Positions 23,400-37,800 of a DNA stretch of 64,000 nt are shown here, piece after piece. Made by a program: the position numbers and the translations under genes. How positions within the stretch are numbered: position 1 is the first letter of the stretch; each line of letters begins with the position of its first letter. Location: contig NC_031498.1 in NCBI RefSeq assembly GCF_000237925.1, positions 21,926,422-21,990,421 of the forward strand, in the 5' to 3' direction. Below the pieces are notes generated by a model. That model ran no database searches, was not told the origin of the DNA, and saw only the letters and a list, made by a program, of their open reading frames with translations. The DNA comes from Schistosoma mansoni. Its lineage: Eukaryota; Platyhelminthes; Trematoda; Strigeidida; Schistosomatidae.

Positions 23400-25272
23400 G
23401 GTCTGCCGCACACTCCACATCGATCAGACTATCCCACTCTCCATGGCCTGTGACGATCGGTTCACCAAACGAGGCGGAAGTCCTCAAAGAATTCTATCTC
23501 TTGAATATCCGCAAGTCGCCAGGCCCAGGTGACTTACCTGTGGCCACTTTTAAAGATGGTGGTGGCTTTGTGGTTGAGAAACCAACTGAGTTGTTTACAA
23601 ATGTCTGGCAGTTAGAGAGTGTTCCGACATCATGGAATGATTCAGTGGTTATCGCTATGTTCAAGAATTGTTCACATCATTTCTGCAACCATTATCGTGG
23701 TAGAAATCTGCTTCCGATGGAACCCAAAAATTAGTTTCCGTCATACTTTATAGATTGCTCAAATCCTGAAAAAGATTTCCCCGTGAGGAGCATTCTGGTT
23801 TTCGTTCTGGTCGGGGATATATTGGCCGTACCTTAAACGTCCGCCTAACGTTAGAACACCGTCATGCTTATCACAGGCCAACAGTCCCAGTGTGTCTTGA
23901 AATTATGGCCTCCTTCGATTCGTTGGTCAAGACTGTTCTCTGGGATTGTCTGTTGGAGAAGGGTGTGCCCGAGAAGTCTATTGCCACCGTAATAGTCCTA
24001 GATAAAAACACCCCAGACAGAGTGAGGACCACCTCTATCGACTGTTCTATTCAAGCATTGAGAGTAAACAGAGTCTCGCAATCTCATTATTCTTCTTTAA
24101 CTTTACCTTCGATGACGTTCTGGGAACGGCTCTGATGGATGGATGTAATAGTTATATGGATCTTTTGCGTGGAAAAAAACTTCTCAACCCTGAGTATGTG
24201 GATGATATAGTCTTACTTTGCGATGATACCTAAGCCATGTAGTTAACACTTAGTGAGTTGGCAGTCAGTACCCTAATATATGGCATTTGCTCTGCACCCT
24301 CGAAGTGCGAAGTACTTTTAGAAGACTTGTAGACCCCTGAAACAGCACTCACCCAAGGTAGTGAGCAGATTGAAGTAGTTGGGAAGTTCGTATATTCCTA
24401 GCGCATGTGTACGTGCTAGCTGTGGTGCAGGTGATGAGATCGATAGACGTCTAGTAAAAGCCAGAGTGACTCATTTTCGTTGTTCTCGTGACGTTAGTCT
24501 AGATGTAGAAGGTTGGGTCTGCAACGCGTTTGTGAAAGCAGTTTTGCTTTATGCTTGTGAGACCTGGCTTCTCCGAGTTGAGTGTGCCAGACGTGTCTCT
24601 GTGTTTGATCATCGTTGCTATTAACCACCGGCAGCACCATGTTGGTTGTGCAGTGGTTCGGAATCATGTGTTCGGGTACATAGACGATTATTCAATCGGT
24701 GTCACCATCTTGGAACGTCGACTTCGGTGGCTTAGACATGTCTTGCGAATATCGTCCCAGTGAATCCCACATCGTGCATTATTTTCTGACACACGGACCG
24801 GTCGGTGAAAGCAGAGTGGTGGTCAGTGTATGACGTTGTGTCGTGGTATGAAAGAAAGCTGTATGGAAGTGTTTTCTGTTGGTGCTTCACGACTCCCTCG
24901 TTGAGATCCTATAGATGATGCAAAACAGTGTCTCAAGGAGTTATCAGACCTGACTTAGGATAGAAGCTAGTGATGGTCCTGCTGCAACCTTACTTCCCTT
25001 TATTCCTAAAAATGAACGTAACTTCTTTAACTGAAAAATCTCTTTCTGATTGTACTTTTGCCGACTGAACTGCTTTTCCGGTCATTATTACCATTATTAT
25101 AATTATTATTTCTTTCTGATTCACTAGTTTTTGTTCGTCGTCGTTCCTTTTTTTCATTGTACACACATTATATTCTTTATATCTTCACAACATTATTGTG
25201 GTTGTGTAGTGCAATTGTATTTGGTGCCCTCTTGTACCATTGTTTATGTGTTTAAATCAATAAATATATAAA
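23400..25272 (+). mobile_element. APE-type LINE remnant with RT and C-terminal region
   Basis: Degenerate plus-strand non-LTR element. Visible pieces: EFYLLNIRKSPGPGDLPVATFKDGG (23488-23565) at the start of RT; SFDSLVKTVLWDCLLEKGVPEK (about 23910-23975); PEYVDDIVLLCDD (24190-24232), with the catalytic YVDD kept; VYS-type lineage motifs; then CNAFVKAVLLYACETW...FDHRC (24510-24620) and LERRLRWLRHVLRISSQ. Frames are broken many times. The 3' UTR ends in AATCAATAAATATATAAA, a typical LINE tail. Clade assignment beyond APE-type is uncertain. Confidence 0.8.
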
Positions 25273-26290
25273 CTCAGGCAGATAAGTATCGAGTCACTGT
25301 TGATAGAATGGTTTAAGTTATATCTAAATAATCGACTTTCTAATGTCTCGATAAACTGTACACTTTCTCAGGCCACGGAGTCTTAGTGGATAACCTTAGA
25401 GCTCAGTACCAGAAAGTATTACCCTTTTGATTTACACAGGTGACTTCCCTCAGCATTTTCTGAATTAAAACTGTCTGCTAACAGTGTTGATCTTTTGAGA
25501 GTTTTCAAACAAAATGACAGTCTGGTACTTCAGAACTATCTGATACGAATCGGAAGTTGTGCGAACAATTGACTTACATCCAACACTTCATTATGTAAAT
25601 CGATCTATTTTAGACATGTTGCAGACTACGCAAACAATTTACGGGCTTCCTGCCCAATGCTGTCCCGAGTTGAGAACGATTTAGGAGTCTTTGCTTTCTA
25701 TTATCTGAAGTATCACTCTGTGACAAAATACTTTTCGAGCAAACTTTTTGCTGAAGATATTGAAGGACGTATTTTGTAGCTTAAACAGTGGAAGTTTCCA
25801 CCTTATCATTAACAGTTTTATTCGACTACATTTAAAGCATTGCAATATAGCGTTTTCTCCGTCACTCCAAAAGGGTAAGAATACACTGGAACATATCTAA
25901 AGGAGAGCCACGACATCTGCATGAAGAATCGAATATAACCTAACGAAGAGCTCCTGAAGTCACTGGATTATAACCCGCTGGAGTGCAAGATTCTCACTAA
26001 TCACTTGATGACTTGTAGCATGCTAAAAACATAAGGACATTCCATTAGATACTTACTTAATCTCAGTCTCAACACAAACATTAGGGACAATGCTCAGAAA
26101 TTAGAGGTACAACGCAGTAAACTGAACTGTGGCCACAGATTTTACTCTTTACGTGTAGCCTAATTCCGGAATCTCTGCCGGCTGAGATTGTCCAAATAAC
26201 TTCTAAAGAGTCCTTCATCAGGGAACTTGATGTATTCTTAAGGACTCATGAAAGTATTTCACTATAATTTGCTGAATACCTAGAGGCACC
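25273..26290 (+). mobile_element. CR1-clade LINE remnant (SR1-like), C-terminal part
   Basis: Heavily mutated plus-strand coding that still reads in pieces as RT C-terminus: a stretch near 26060-26240 gives LNLNTNIRDNAQKLEVQRSK-like sequence, then FYSLRV, then LPAEIVQITSKESF and LDVFLRTHES. This is the conserved C-terminal block of CR1-type elements such as schistosome SR1. The element is inactive. It abuts the LINE at 23400-25272, so one may have inserted near the other. Confidence 0.65.
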
Positions 26291-27480
26291 AGAAATCCAC
26301 TGATACCAGGTGCTGAAGACTTTTAGGCGAAAGCTTCTTCTATTCTGTCAGCAACCGTTTGAAATATTTGAACTATTTTATGCCAGCGTACAGAAAATAA
26401 CCTGAATATTTCAAATCAAATTAACTACATGTAGATCCCTACAGACTTACAACATTCTGTTAATTATAGACATTTTAGCAATCTAATGTGGCTTCAAAAC
26501 AGGCAACTTAATTCTCAAGTGTTAAAGGTCACTTTGTTCTGTCATTTAAGAGTGTAATTTACTTTCACAAGTGCTACATTTAAATATAAATTTTCTACCA
26601 TAGCAACATGCCGATACCAAAGAAGCTAAAAGATGTATGTATTTATGATGTCACTTTTGCATATTTAGTTCCTCATTAGACTTATCTCTATATTTTGAGT
26701 CTATAGATTAGTATATGTGTTCACATGAACTTCCTGAACATACGAAGTACACACTGCGTTTCACAATAGTATATGTGTTCTCGTAAAGCGTCTGCGCACT
26801 GAATGATACGGATTTACTTCGCTTTTTGATTTGTATTTTTGCTTCGCATTTTCTTTCTTGCAATGTCAGATCCGTTTTGAATCCCACATGCTCAGTTTAT
26901 ATATCATCTTTAATCGATGATGGGATCACAGAGCGCATCCCATTTAGGAATGATAGTATGCTAATATACTCAATTATTTGGAACACAGTCTGTCTGTTAG
27001 CTTCTGAACTTTTTTAGACATAGGAATTTAAACAATAGAGATTTATCAACCGAAAATGTTATATTGCGAAAATGTAGCGAAATAACGAATTGTGGTGTAA
27101 AAAATAAGATAAAAAAATAATATTTAGTTGTTGGTTTTACGCGTACAACACAACGACGGTCTAGATTTTTTGTGAGACTGCTGGCGAATCCTAGTGACAC
27201 CATATACTTTGGTAGAAGATAATTGTAACAATTCGCTATTCAGATTTAGATTCACATGTTGAGGACAGACGGCCTGTCTTAGTATGATAATGAAAAGTAT
27301 TCGAGTTAATGTGATAACTAAGAATTCCCAAAATAGTTCGATTTAAGGCAGGTGGGACTAGATGAACACAAATGAATGCATTATATTTGGAATTCATAAT
27401 TAATGGACAATCAAGTACAAAGGAATCATCAGTTAGTACAAATACCACAGTTAGTTCTGTTCCAGTAAACTTCTATGAGT
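26291..27480. other. Intergenic, no recognisable feature
   Basis: A/T-rich DNA between LINE remnants. I see no gene or recognisable repeat. Confidence 0.4.
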
Positions 27481-28560
27481 GTGTAACATTCTCTTGAATA
27501 GACTTTTGAAGGTGCTGACACGTCTTCTTCTGTTAGGATGTTTCAAGAGCTGATTACTTGGTGTGAAAATATGTATGCCTCAAGGATAGCATTACTGCAA
27601 CAGACGGTTGCCATCATCTGTTCTTTGAACCACAACACCATTAGATCCCCCCAGGTGTCTTTTCTTTACGCTTAGTTTACCTACTTGAGCATTAAAGTCA
27701 CTAGCCACTATCACTAAATCAATGCGCTCAACGTTTTGGGAGAGGTCTGAAAGCTTCCTGTAACACTCATCTTCTACATCATCTGAGCTGCAGTCAGTGG
27801 GAGAGTAGGCAGAGACGATAAAGAGGCAACGACGAGTTTCCCTATCTTTCCAAGTACTTACTGTTCCGTTTAGTCGGACAGCGCACAGACGACTGTCTAC
27901 TGGGACTCAGTCAAAAAGAGCTAGTTCTGCCCTAGAACTCAATGCTATACCTACGCCAGCGCGGCCACGGGAAGCAGAATCATGGCTTCCAGATACACGA
28001 AGTGTGAATCAAGTTGGTTCTTTATTTTGATATGGTGAGGTCAAGTGGATGACGCTACTCGGATCTTGTATGCGTGTTTCGGAGACGCAGCACACATTGA
28101 TGTCGCAAGATTCCAAGGTCCTAGCTAAGGAGGCCTGGTGTCCTATTTAGCACAATGTTCGGACGTTGAAAGCTCCTACATATAGTTTAGAGCGTGGTTT
28201 CAGGTGATCGGGGATAACGTTCCGTGTACTCAAATCGTTTGCATTAGCGACGCGAGGTGATATAAGAACATGAGAAGGGTTAGTCGTGGAGATAAGAGAG
28301 TTATTAGGAGGTGTAGGTAGGATTTGGTTGTGACCAACTTTGTCTCATGTGCTGTTACGGGTATGAGAGCTATTATCACTTCCCGGCTGCCCACACTGTG
28401 GGAGGGTATTTCTTGAAGAACCTGAAAAGAAAGTTGGATTAAATTTGATCCTAAGGATCTGGGAGCGTGACTGCAGAGCCCAAGAGACAACTGCTTGAGG
28501 CCGGTCACGCACGGCCTTTTTGTGGGAGGTTTTTGACGTGTTGGCTTCGTTCCTCAAAGG
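27480..28560 (-). mobile_element. LINE remnant: ORF start and APE endonuclease domain, inverted
   Basis: On the minus strand this reads as the 5' coding part of an APE-type LINE. Sections include GAFNVRTL, the catalytic-region CCVSETRIQDPSSV, SRGRAGVGIALS, LFIVSAYSPTD, and DLVIVASDFNAQVGKLS, where DFNA is the endonuclease signature. Several stops interrupt it. It lies head-to-head with the plus-strand 3' end at 28561-29230. Confidence 0.8.
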
Positions 28561-29230
28561 GCCTTACCGCCGGAGACGGAAATCCGCGAGGTAAGGTGAG
28601 GAGTGACATTTCTAGGGTCAACCTTTCCTAACCCCTTCCTTCCTTGTGAGAAGGCAGCATCGTTGCAGATGCTGGTTGTCCGAGGGAAACACCTTACTGC
28701 TGTCACACCTCTCTAAAGTCAGCAGTACGGCTTCGCCCCTCAGACCTTGCGTTGCTGCTTCTAGTCTTTACTGTTCTTCAATCGACCTGTATGGCATGGT
28801 AGAACCTACAGGAACATATGTTCCAGCCAATATAGCTCGGTTGGGTCATCACGATAGGCAAACCCGACCAGCACGTCAGGGTAGCAGCTACGGTCGAGCA
28901 CTGACATGTGCCCTGAGCCGTGTTGGTGGGTGTAGACTATCTGGTTGGGATCCGCGAGATGATGGCAATCGATGGTTAGAGACCTTGAATGACATGGCTC
29001 AAAATCGTTTGCAATGGCGAAGGTGTATCAACTCTTTGTGTTCTCCCAAATTCTAAACTTTTGAATTCTTCATGTCCCTTTTGTTTTTTCTCCTTCCAAA
29101 TTTATTTCACTGGATTATACTCCTTGAACAACTTCTTCAAACCCTAATCTTTCCGATTACTGCTTATACTCTTACTACCTCTAACACTATTGGGTTTGAA
29201 TGGACAATTGTAACTCTGTGCTAATGTGGT
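28561..29230 (+). mobile_element. LINE remnant: 5'-region-like block fused to the C-terminus and 3' UTR
   Basis: The plus strand ends in coding for SRVGGCRLSGWDPRDDGN and WLETLNDMAQNRLQWRRC (about 28915-29030), the characteristic last block of the APE-type LINE family, followed by a 3' UTR. The RT is absent, so an internal deletion is present. Together with the inverted endonuclease on its left this may be a single 5'-inverted (twin-primed) insertion. Confidence 0.65.
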
Positions 29231-29279
29231 ATGGCAACTTGAACTGATGTACGTACGAAGTTCTACGTTGTCGCCTTCT

Positions 29280-29460
29280 GACTGAGAAGTTGCATGCCCT
29301 CTGCTAGATTGTAGGTTCTGGGTTCGATTACCGACTGAGTCGTCTATGTGGACTGATAATGAGTCTCATACTAGGGTGAAACAACTGTCCAATGCTATTC
29401 ATTCATCAATGGTGATCTATCTAGGATCAGTCCGTCATTCGGACTATAAAAATTCTACAA
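29280..29460 (+). repeat. Degenerate Sm-alpha-like SINE
   Basis: B-box GGTTCTGGGTTCGATTACC near 29309-29327, then a decayed hammerhead (GACTGATAATGAGTCTCA... GGGTGAAAC) and the terminal GGTGATCTATCTAGGATC block. Three extra bases disrupt the CTGANGA core. Confidence 0.6.
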
Positions 29461-31856
29461 TCTCTACAAATCCCCCTGCACTAATAATTTTCTATTTCTT
29501 GCTTGAGTGGCTAATGTTAGTGAATTCCCTAATTCATTTGTTTCTTTCCCACCTACAGAAGCTAAAATTGTCTTGAAAACTCTCATTTAGTTTATGTATT
29601 AGCTCCTTTGTTTCTTAACCAGTTTTATTCTCAAGTCTGACTCAAAGTTTTCTTATTAAGGACTTCATTCAACTATAAGCTCAACGTATTTTCTTAGTGA
29701 CATTTCACATCAGGTTTATTTATGTGAAGCAATATGTAGTTGTATTAATTATGTTCAATCTTTAGTTACTTTCTTGAATTTAAGATATAGAAGCTGAATA
29801 TTTGATAAGAACTACTCGAAGTGCAAATGAGTTTTTATAGGTACATGTATATTCGGAATACAGCTACTTGGAAGTTAACGTAAAAACAAAATTCAGATTC
29901 TTTATATTGAGTTCAATATAAGCTTCTTAATTATCATTTGAAATCCTCCACATGAAATTCGATTAAATGATGATTTATCTTTTAAGTAACTTGTATGTAG
30001 ATCACCAGTTGTCAAGTAATGTACAAGAATCACAATCACACAAATCTGCCTCCTACCTTTTTTCTGTAATCCTCCTTAATTCAGTCTTAGTGCTATTGAT
30101 TGCTTTTTGACTTGAAGTAGATTGTAGAACAGTTATAAGTTTGATGAACTTAGAGAAGTTTAAATTTCATAACTATTAGTCCATAAGTCGTTTTTATTTG
30201 ATTTAATACCTAACCGTTTTGTTCTATTGTCCTTTAATTCTATAAAGTCAACTCAGTTCAGTAATCATGTAAAAAGTCATGTAGTTGATTTCAAATCACG
30301 CGCTAGGCATGAAGTATGGTGATACTATTCGCATCAAAGTCGAAATAGGTGAAGTGAGGTCCAAACGTAAGGCATGGTCTCTGAGAGTTGAACACTAACC
30401 CATGAGTTTTCGCTTTATTGAAATAGGAACGATGACTGGATGAGGTATATGCATTGAGTAAACAACTATATTTGAATTCGGCACACACCAATAGATTCAT
30501 TCATCTTTGAATAGACGTTGGGGGAAACAGGAGAAACCAGCATCACGATTGAGTAAACAAAGTAACAGTTATACATCGAAATCATTTTGATGAAGTTCTG
30601 ACATCTCGGTAGCCTGCTTTGTCTCTTTTTTAAATCTTTGGTTATCGTTAGCAGGGGTAGATGTCCACTGGTAACACTAGACGAAATGTGTAAAAAATCC
30701 TAAATTAACTAAAGTTAAAAAATATGAAACATTGAGCTCTAGTACAGTGACTGAATTTTTTATTGCTTGCTTCGAACCTTAACTATCAGAAGGTTGGTTA
30801 TATATGGCATTAATATTAAGTATTACTGACCTGCAAAACTGAATTAAACAGCCATCTAGTATTTTATGATTCCTTATAATGTTTAGTGTATCATTAGCTC
30901 ATCCTTAAAAGTATTCTTAAGAATAAATTCATTGGTTTTCTTTTCAAAAACTTTCATCGCAGATCTTTCGAATGTGATCGCTATCCACTCCTTGTTCTGT
31001 GTTTAATTTCCCCCACTTATTCAACTAAAAACTATTTTCGAATTTAGTAAATTTTTGCACGAAATAATTAGTTTTTTCCAAGATCTCCACAGCATGTTCC
31101 GAAACAAATAATGTTCGAGGGAACGATAGTTTAATTCGCATGCTCATATATATCTTATTTTGGACGTTGTAACACAATTATTAGTAATTTTTAACCGTAA
31201 AGGATGATGAAGAAGTTATTGAAAACGATTATTTACTCTGTAGCAACCAAACAATCAGGTGGAGAAGACCACATTCACTGTCAAATGGAAAATTACAGTT
31301 ATCTTCTAAAATATGAAAACCATACATTAAATACTTCATTTTCACATTTTCTATCAACTGTCTCTTACAAACATTATCGTTCATTCATTCCTGTTGTTAT
31401 TACACCTGCTCTCTGTTTACATTCCTATTCTCTTCAATTCAATCTTCTCAACCTTCTGCTGCCAGACATTCCACTTCTGATTAGTGTTTTATGCCACTTA
31501 TGTCGAGAGGCATAGGTAGCATACACCACAGCTCATCACATTTTTTGTTTTTAAACTAGTTATTTGACTGTGTAATACAATTTTTGCATTCACTTCAAAT
31601 TGTAAGATTTTAAATTTCCCAACCTCTGTTTCTATGTATTTTATTAAAAACAACCCATACACAATCAAAATATTTATATTACATCCGATATTTTATTCTG
31701 GAACCTTGAAAGCTTCTTCTACCATGATTTGAAATAGTATACTGCCAGAAGATTTCTTTCTAATTTAGTTTATAGAGTGTTAACACTATAGTAGCCAGTG
31801 ATTTTTACCTTCAATTGTTTTTTTCTCAATGAAATAAATTTGTAATAACCTATTCA
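29461..31856. other. Upstream region of CEP41, no recognisable gene
   Basis: A/T-rich DNA with no exon I can support. The CEP41 5' UTR and promoter should lie here. A 103-codon frame at 31204-31515 shows no family resemblance. Confidence 0.4.
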
Positions 31857-34800
31857 ATGATTCAATATACATTACAGCCATTACAGAAAACAATACCAAG
31901 GAATCCAAAATATGAAAATATTCAACCAACAATTGATACAGGTGCCAGTCTATCAAAATACTTAAAGAAAATGGAAGAGATTCGTGAAAGTAATACTTGA
32001 AAGAAATGACCAAAAAGATTAATAATAATAATATTATTATTATTATAGATTATAAAATGAAAGATAATGAGATTTTCAAACGAATTAAAATTCCAACATT
32101 TGTTCAATTAATTTTACAAATATCTGAGGTACAAAAACAACAACAACAAAATAATGAGTTAAACAATCATAATTCATGTAGTACACCAAGAAATGAAGGT
32201 AAATTTTTAATAATAAACAGAAAGAATATTTCTATTTTGTTTTTAGTTGACAATCATATTAATAATAATAATAAGTCAACAAATGGCAATGGTTCTACGC
32301 ATGGCAATGTGGATCCACCTTTAACTGAAAGATCTACACTTGAAAGGTTAGTTGGATTGTATCTCACTGTTTGTTAATATAATTATCTTTATTGTGATAG
32401 TAACATTTTCGGGGGTTCAGTGGAAATTGAGTCATTTGAATATGTTATTTTATCCACTGATATGTGTCAGGTTCAAATCCCTCTTCACCTATCTAATTTC
32501 GGTGTAGGCAACAAGTGGTAGTAGAACTAGCCAACTAATCAATTAGAGTGTGGCTCAAAGTGGACTACATAAACCTGTATTCGGTAAATGACTTAGAAAA
32601 AGAAATGGAAGGAATAATTAAAAAACAAAAGTAGATGAATATCTTGTTTTTATACTTGAGAGCTATTAGCGATTGGTCTGAGCCGTGTTGCTAGATGCGG
32701 ACCGTCTAGTTGAAGCCCGCGCGATAACCAAGATCAGTAGTTGGATACTTCAGACGACGTGGCTCACACTCAGTAATAGTGGTGTAGATTCACAGGCGAT
32801 TTCTCTTGCTCCAGATTCAGTATTCCTTTATTAATACCTTTCCATTCTGTTGTTTCCTGCCATATTCGAATTGTTTATTCTTTGTCTAGACGCGACAGAT
32901 AGTGGACCGATGAAAACTGAAAAGAAATCTGTAATGGAAAAGTCGACTAATTTTTTAATTCAGTTCTGAATATTGACAACGTGGTGATATTAGGCCTTAC
33001 TAATAAGCATAATACTTTTTGAATAAGTTATTAACTATCTGAACTCAGTAGATTAGTGGGCAATGCATTGGCTTATCAAAGATACTGAGTTCCTGTCTCA
33101 CTGAGACCAAGGAACATTCAGTTGACAGGTTCTGAATGAGACGAAATGCAGGTCCTGAATCTCACTACCAGCTATGATCCATATGATCTTCAAAACCTGT
33201 GACAAAACATCTTTATCATAGCAATCTACTCACGAAGAAGATAAATCAAGAGAGATTGATTAAAACTCAGTCCTGAATATCAAAAATTGGATAATACAAA
33301 CCGTTGATAATAAATAATCATACAGTTTCTATGATTTAATAACTGATTTAAGATGAGTGCTATATTGATATGTTTGTGTTATAAATGATTGTTTCGAACA
33401 CTTCATTCAAGAAATCCACTGATTGTTATTATATTTGACAGATTGATAGTATGATCAGATTCTATAAATAAACAAGAAATATTATTATTACTATTATTAT
33501 TATTGTTATTACTATTATTATTATTCGTGAATTAAACCAATTCATTCAGTGTGTTATTATTAACAGACAATATGATATGCAATTTATTCAAATATAAAAT
33601 AACCTTTAAAGGTCAATGATATAAACACCTCTTTAAGCTAAAGTTATTCACAACATTTTCAATATTCATTAAGTGTACTTCATCTAGTACTTTTTTTAGT
33701 GCTGCATATTGCAGTGTAATTTTCATTAAACATTTCATTTCAACTAAATAGGAATAATATATTTGTAAAATCTCAGCGAATGAATTTGTAGTAAATCCAA
33801 CGTTTCGCCTGGCAATCTGGTCCAAGCTTTTTCAAGGAATAATATTATTCCTATTTATTGTCTTACATCAACTCGGCGCTCAAATACTGTGAAACTATTC
33901 GCTCTAATTTAGATGAGAGTTCTTATATATTTCATTTCAACTGTTTGGAGTTATCCTCACTTGTTTGTTATGAATATGTTAGGGTATCTAAGTCTATCAT
34001 GTCGGATAGAAAGAAATCAATTCAAGGAAAAGTAAAGGGCTTGAATTGAAATTTCATCAAATTTTCACTCCAATACTCAGCTCTAATTCATTGAATCGAT
34101 GGAAAAATAACCGAAAGTAATTGATGCAGCACACTTATAGAAACGATATGTATAACTTTAGTTAATCTTTTGATTACGTTTTTCAATAAAAAGTAAAGTA
34201 AAAATACGCAAATATGTTGTATGAATTAATCCAGTTTTTATTCAAGAGAAGTATTTACTACTCATTTAATAGCAGGTTTTGGGCTAAAATAATATATTTC
34301 ACTGCATAAGGGTTTTAGATTAAATTATCTTTGCGATTGTAAGTAAGGAATGTTTAAAGTCCTCAATTTAGGGCGAAACAGTAAGCTATCCAGTGCTTTT
34401 TGGTTCCCCTTAACTGATGTCAATTTTAGCAAAGACTAATTTTTAATTTCATAAGTCATCCAAGTAAGTCTTTCCAATGGGAGAGTAACGAATATTAGTA
34501 AAACTACGTTCAGGATCCATTGCATTTAGAATAATCCTCTACAAGCCTCAAAAAAGCATATAACGGAAATGTTTCATAACTTGTTTACATAACCAATGCA
34601 TTTGCTTTGTTTGCTTACGATTTTTATCTCCATGGCAACCAACCACTTAAGACACACTGATTTAAAATCTAGGTTACAACAGATTTTAATTGAGATATTT
34701 TAGAAGTTTATGCTTACACTGTTATTGTTACCATTCTTTTGTTTTGACATAATTTACATAATCACTTTACAGTGTTTACATACTTACGTTTTTTTCCTGT

Positions 34801-37800
34801 TTCATGAGCGTATGTATATTTTTGTGTATGTGTGTGCATGTTTTTTTCTCGATACTCAAGACAGGTACGTTAAAGAGAATAGATTCAAGTTGTATTTTTA
34901 GGCCACGGTAGTTACATTCTTATGCTGAGTTTTTAGTGACATCAAAGATGTACATAACTGATAAACGTTTCACGGTTAGATTCACGTGACTTTTGTGTAA
35001 GTTCATGAGCTCAAATGAGATGTACATTTATTCAAAAAATGAATATATAATAGCAATGTATTTGAGGATTACAGATAATAGTTATGCGTATTTCAAACAG
35101 TCCTTTTATGTATTATTATTAGTAGTATTATTGCGTTACCATGCTAAACAAAATGATGATTATCACTTTTCATTAGCATAGTGGGTATTTTGTTTGCGTT
35201 TAAAGTGATAAATAGTGGATCTGAGTCCCAGTGGGATGAAAGCAAATTTATTTGAAGAGATCCTGGCAGGTTGAAATATACGTCCTTGATCCCACTGTTA
35301 ACCGCTAACTAAAATTATGAAAGACACTTTACATGCTGAAACAGTTGAGTGAGAAAAATGGCAAATTCGTTGGTAAGGTTTTCATATGACTGAACCTAAT
35401 CAGTTCAGTCGTTATTATGTAATAGATCACTGTTATATCTTGATCAGAAGTGAATTTGTTAGAATGAGTCAATGAAATGCTGATTGACCGATGAAATTCA
35501 ATGATATAATGTGAGTGACGACTACTTACGAGAAGTGAGGCTCTAATCAACAGAAATCGAAAGGCAAGACTTCTGACCAATAGAAGGAAGAAATGTATTT
35601 TTTATCTAGTAAAATGACGTGCCTATGTATAAAATATTAACACGAAATAATCATGACTAAATGTTAAAAAGCAATCGTATAGTGTCAGCTTTGTAAACTT
35701 CTCATTCTCCAATAAATTAAGAATTTGTTCTTTGCATCATTTACGTTGCCACATGTCATAAAATAGCACACTATAATTGGAAGTTAACTCAACGATAGGC
35801 ATACAAAAAGGAAAACGATATAATGAACAAAGACTTAATCGCTCTGAGTTATTTTGACATACGGTACTAATTTCTTTTTCTAACTGTCTATGGTATGTAA
35901 TCACATCATAAAAACAAGTAAACATATGAGCTATGTCTGTCGGTCATAGACAGTTAACATTTATTCAGTAAATTATTAATCAGTTAATATCAAGTACATC
36001 TCAGTTCAATGTACAAAAATCTGGGTTCACACTAACAAGCTCACGCAAATCTGACCATTATTCAGTTTAAATCATATTAAAATTAATATAGTTTTAAGTG
36101 TTAAGTAAATTATTACCTAAAGTTTTCATGTTCCTATCTGTGTCATCCAATCTACGATTTCCGTTAACAAGTACTAAGTCAGTTAACTATACCACAGACA
36201 CAACAATTGGTGTCGCTGCCAGGGCACAAAAGAACTCATAAATATCGAGTTCAGTGGATAATTAAACGTGGAATATTTTCTCCAAGATGGAACGAATAAA
36301 CTTAACATGTAAGAAGGTAAGATGACACTTAGTTCCATATTTCTAGAATTGATATGATATCAATGCATAGTCTCTGGTTATAGATTAATGTAGGCTGTGG
36401 TATTAGTGGAAACCATTGATAAAGTTGTATGTTATTAGTCATGAATATATTCTTTTCCTACTGTTGGGGATGTCAAATCCCCAGAACTTACTTGGTAAAT
36501 GACTTAATCTTGTAGTTTTATTTTGAAAATTTGAATTTAGCTGTTTTCGCGCCAAAAGCGCTCTTTTTACCTTCACGTCATATTTCCCACATATAAACTA
36601 TCTTAAACGCTATTGGTCCATTGTTTCTTTGTGTGTGCTATTTACTAATGATGCTCAAGGACATTTTGTTGCTGTATAAATACGCTTGATGTTTTCCCTT
36701 ATTCGATTGCTGTGCTTCTGGCTGCTACGGAAATATAACTTCCCCGCTCCAACTTGGACTTCTTACTCTAGTTAGCTGGGACTGGGTCGCGTCAGTATAG
36801 CTAGTTATCGGTCTCTGGTCACGTGTCTTTGTTCCGTTCGCTACTAGTGAATTCGTAACGCTTCCGACATATCAATTGGCGACGGGGATGGGATTTGGAA
36901 ATATGGATCCTGCAAAAGTGGAATTATTGCTCGAACAGCAGATGAAACTTATCAAGATGCTAACAGAAACAAAAATTACGACCAATAGCCAATCAAGCAG
37001 CTCTAATCCTACCACTACTGCACCTTCAGTTGATGGTATTGCCAGCAGTATTTCTGAGTTTCATTACGATCCTGAATCTAATGTTACGTTTGATATGTGG
37101 TTCCGCCGTTATGAAGATTTATTCAGATTTGATTTTGCCAATCAAGATGATGCTTGGAAAGTCCGTTTGCTGCTTCGAAAGCTGGGTCCTAGTGAACTTG
37201 ATAAATATTGTAACCTGATTTTGCCTTTAAACCCACGCGATCGCTCATTCTCAGACACTGTTCAGGCATTGAGCCAACAATTCGGAGATAATTCCTCACT
37301 GTTCAACACACGCTATCGATGTTTGAAGCTGACTATGAACGAAGACACCGATTTTCTGACGCATGTGGGCATTGTCAACCGCGAATGCGAACGCTTTCGG
37401 TTGAAGTCGCTAACTGAAGATCAGTTTAAAGCCCTCATTCTCATCTGCAGCCTCCAATCGCAAAAGTTCGGTGACATTAGAACACGGTTACTCAGTCGAT
37501 TGGATCAAGACCCTAAGCTTACTCTAAATGATATTGCTAACGAGTATCAACGTCTAGTTAATCTGCAGAATGACACTACCATGGTTCAACGTGGTGTTTC
37601 TGATCGCCGTGAAGTACATGTAGTCCAACAACAAACGAAACCTGTTAAACCCGCTCCAGCTATACCTAGTTCGTCTCACTCTAACTCAGTTCAACAAGCA
37701 AAGACGAATCCTCCTGCTCCATGCTGGCACTGTGGTGCATGGCATTATGTTCGAAGCTGCCCGTACAAACAACATCGTTGCAGGAAGTGTAAAGCTGTGG

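Noticed and set aside
31204-31515. 103-codon frame as a first CEP41 exon
   Set aside because: No resemblance to the CEP41 N-terminus and no suitable donor; the ATG at 31857 already gives a protein of expected length.
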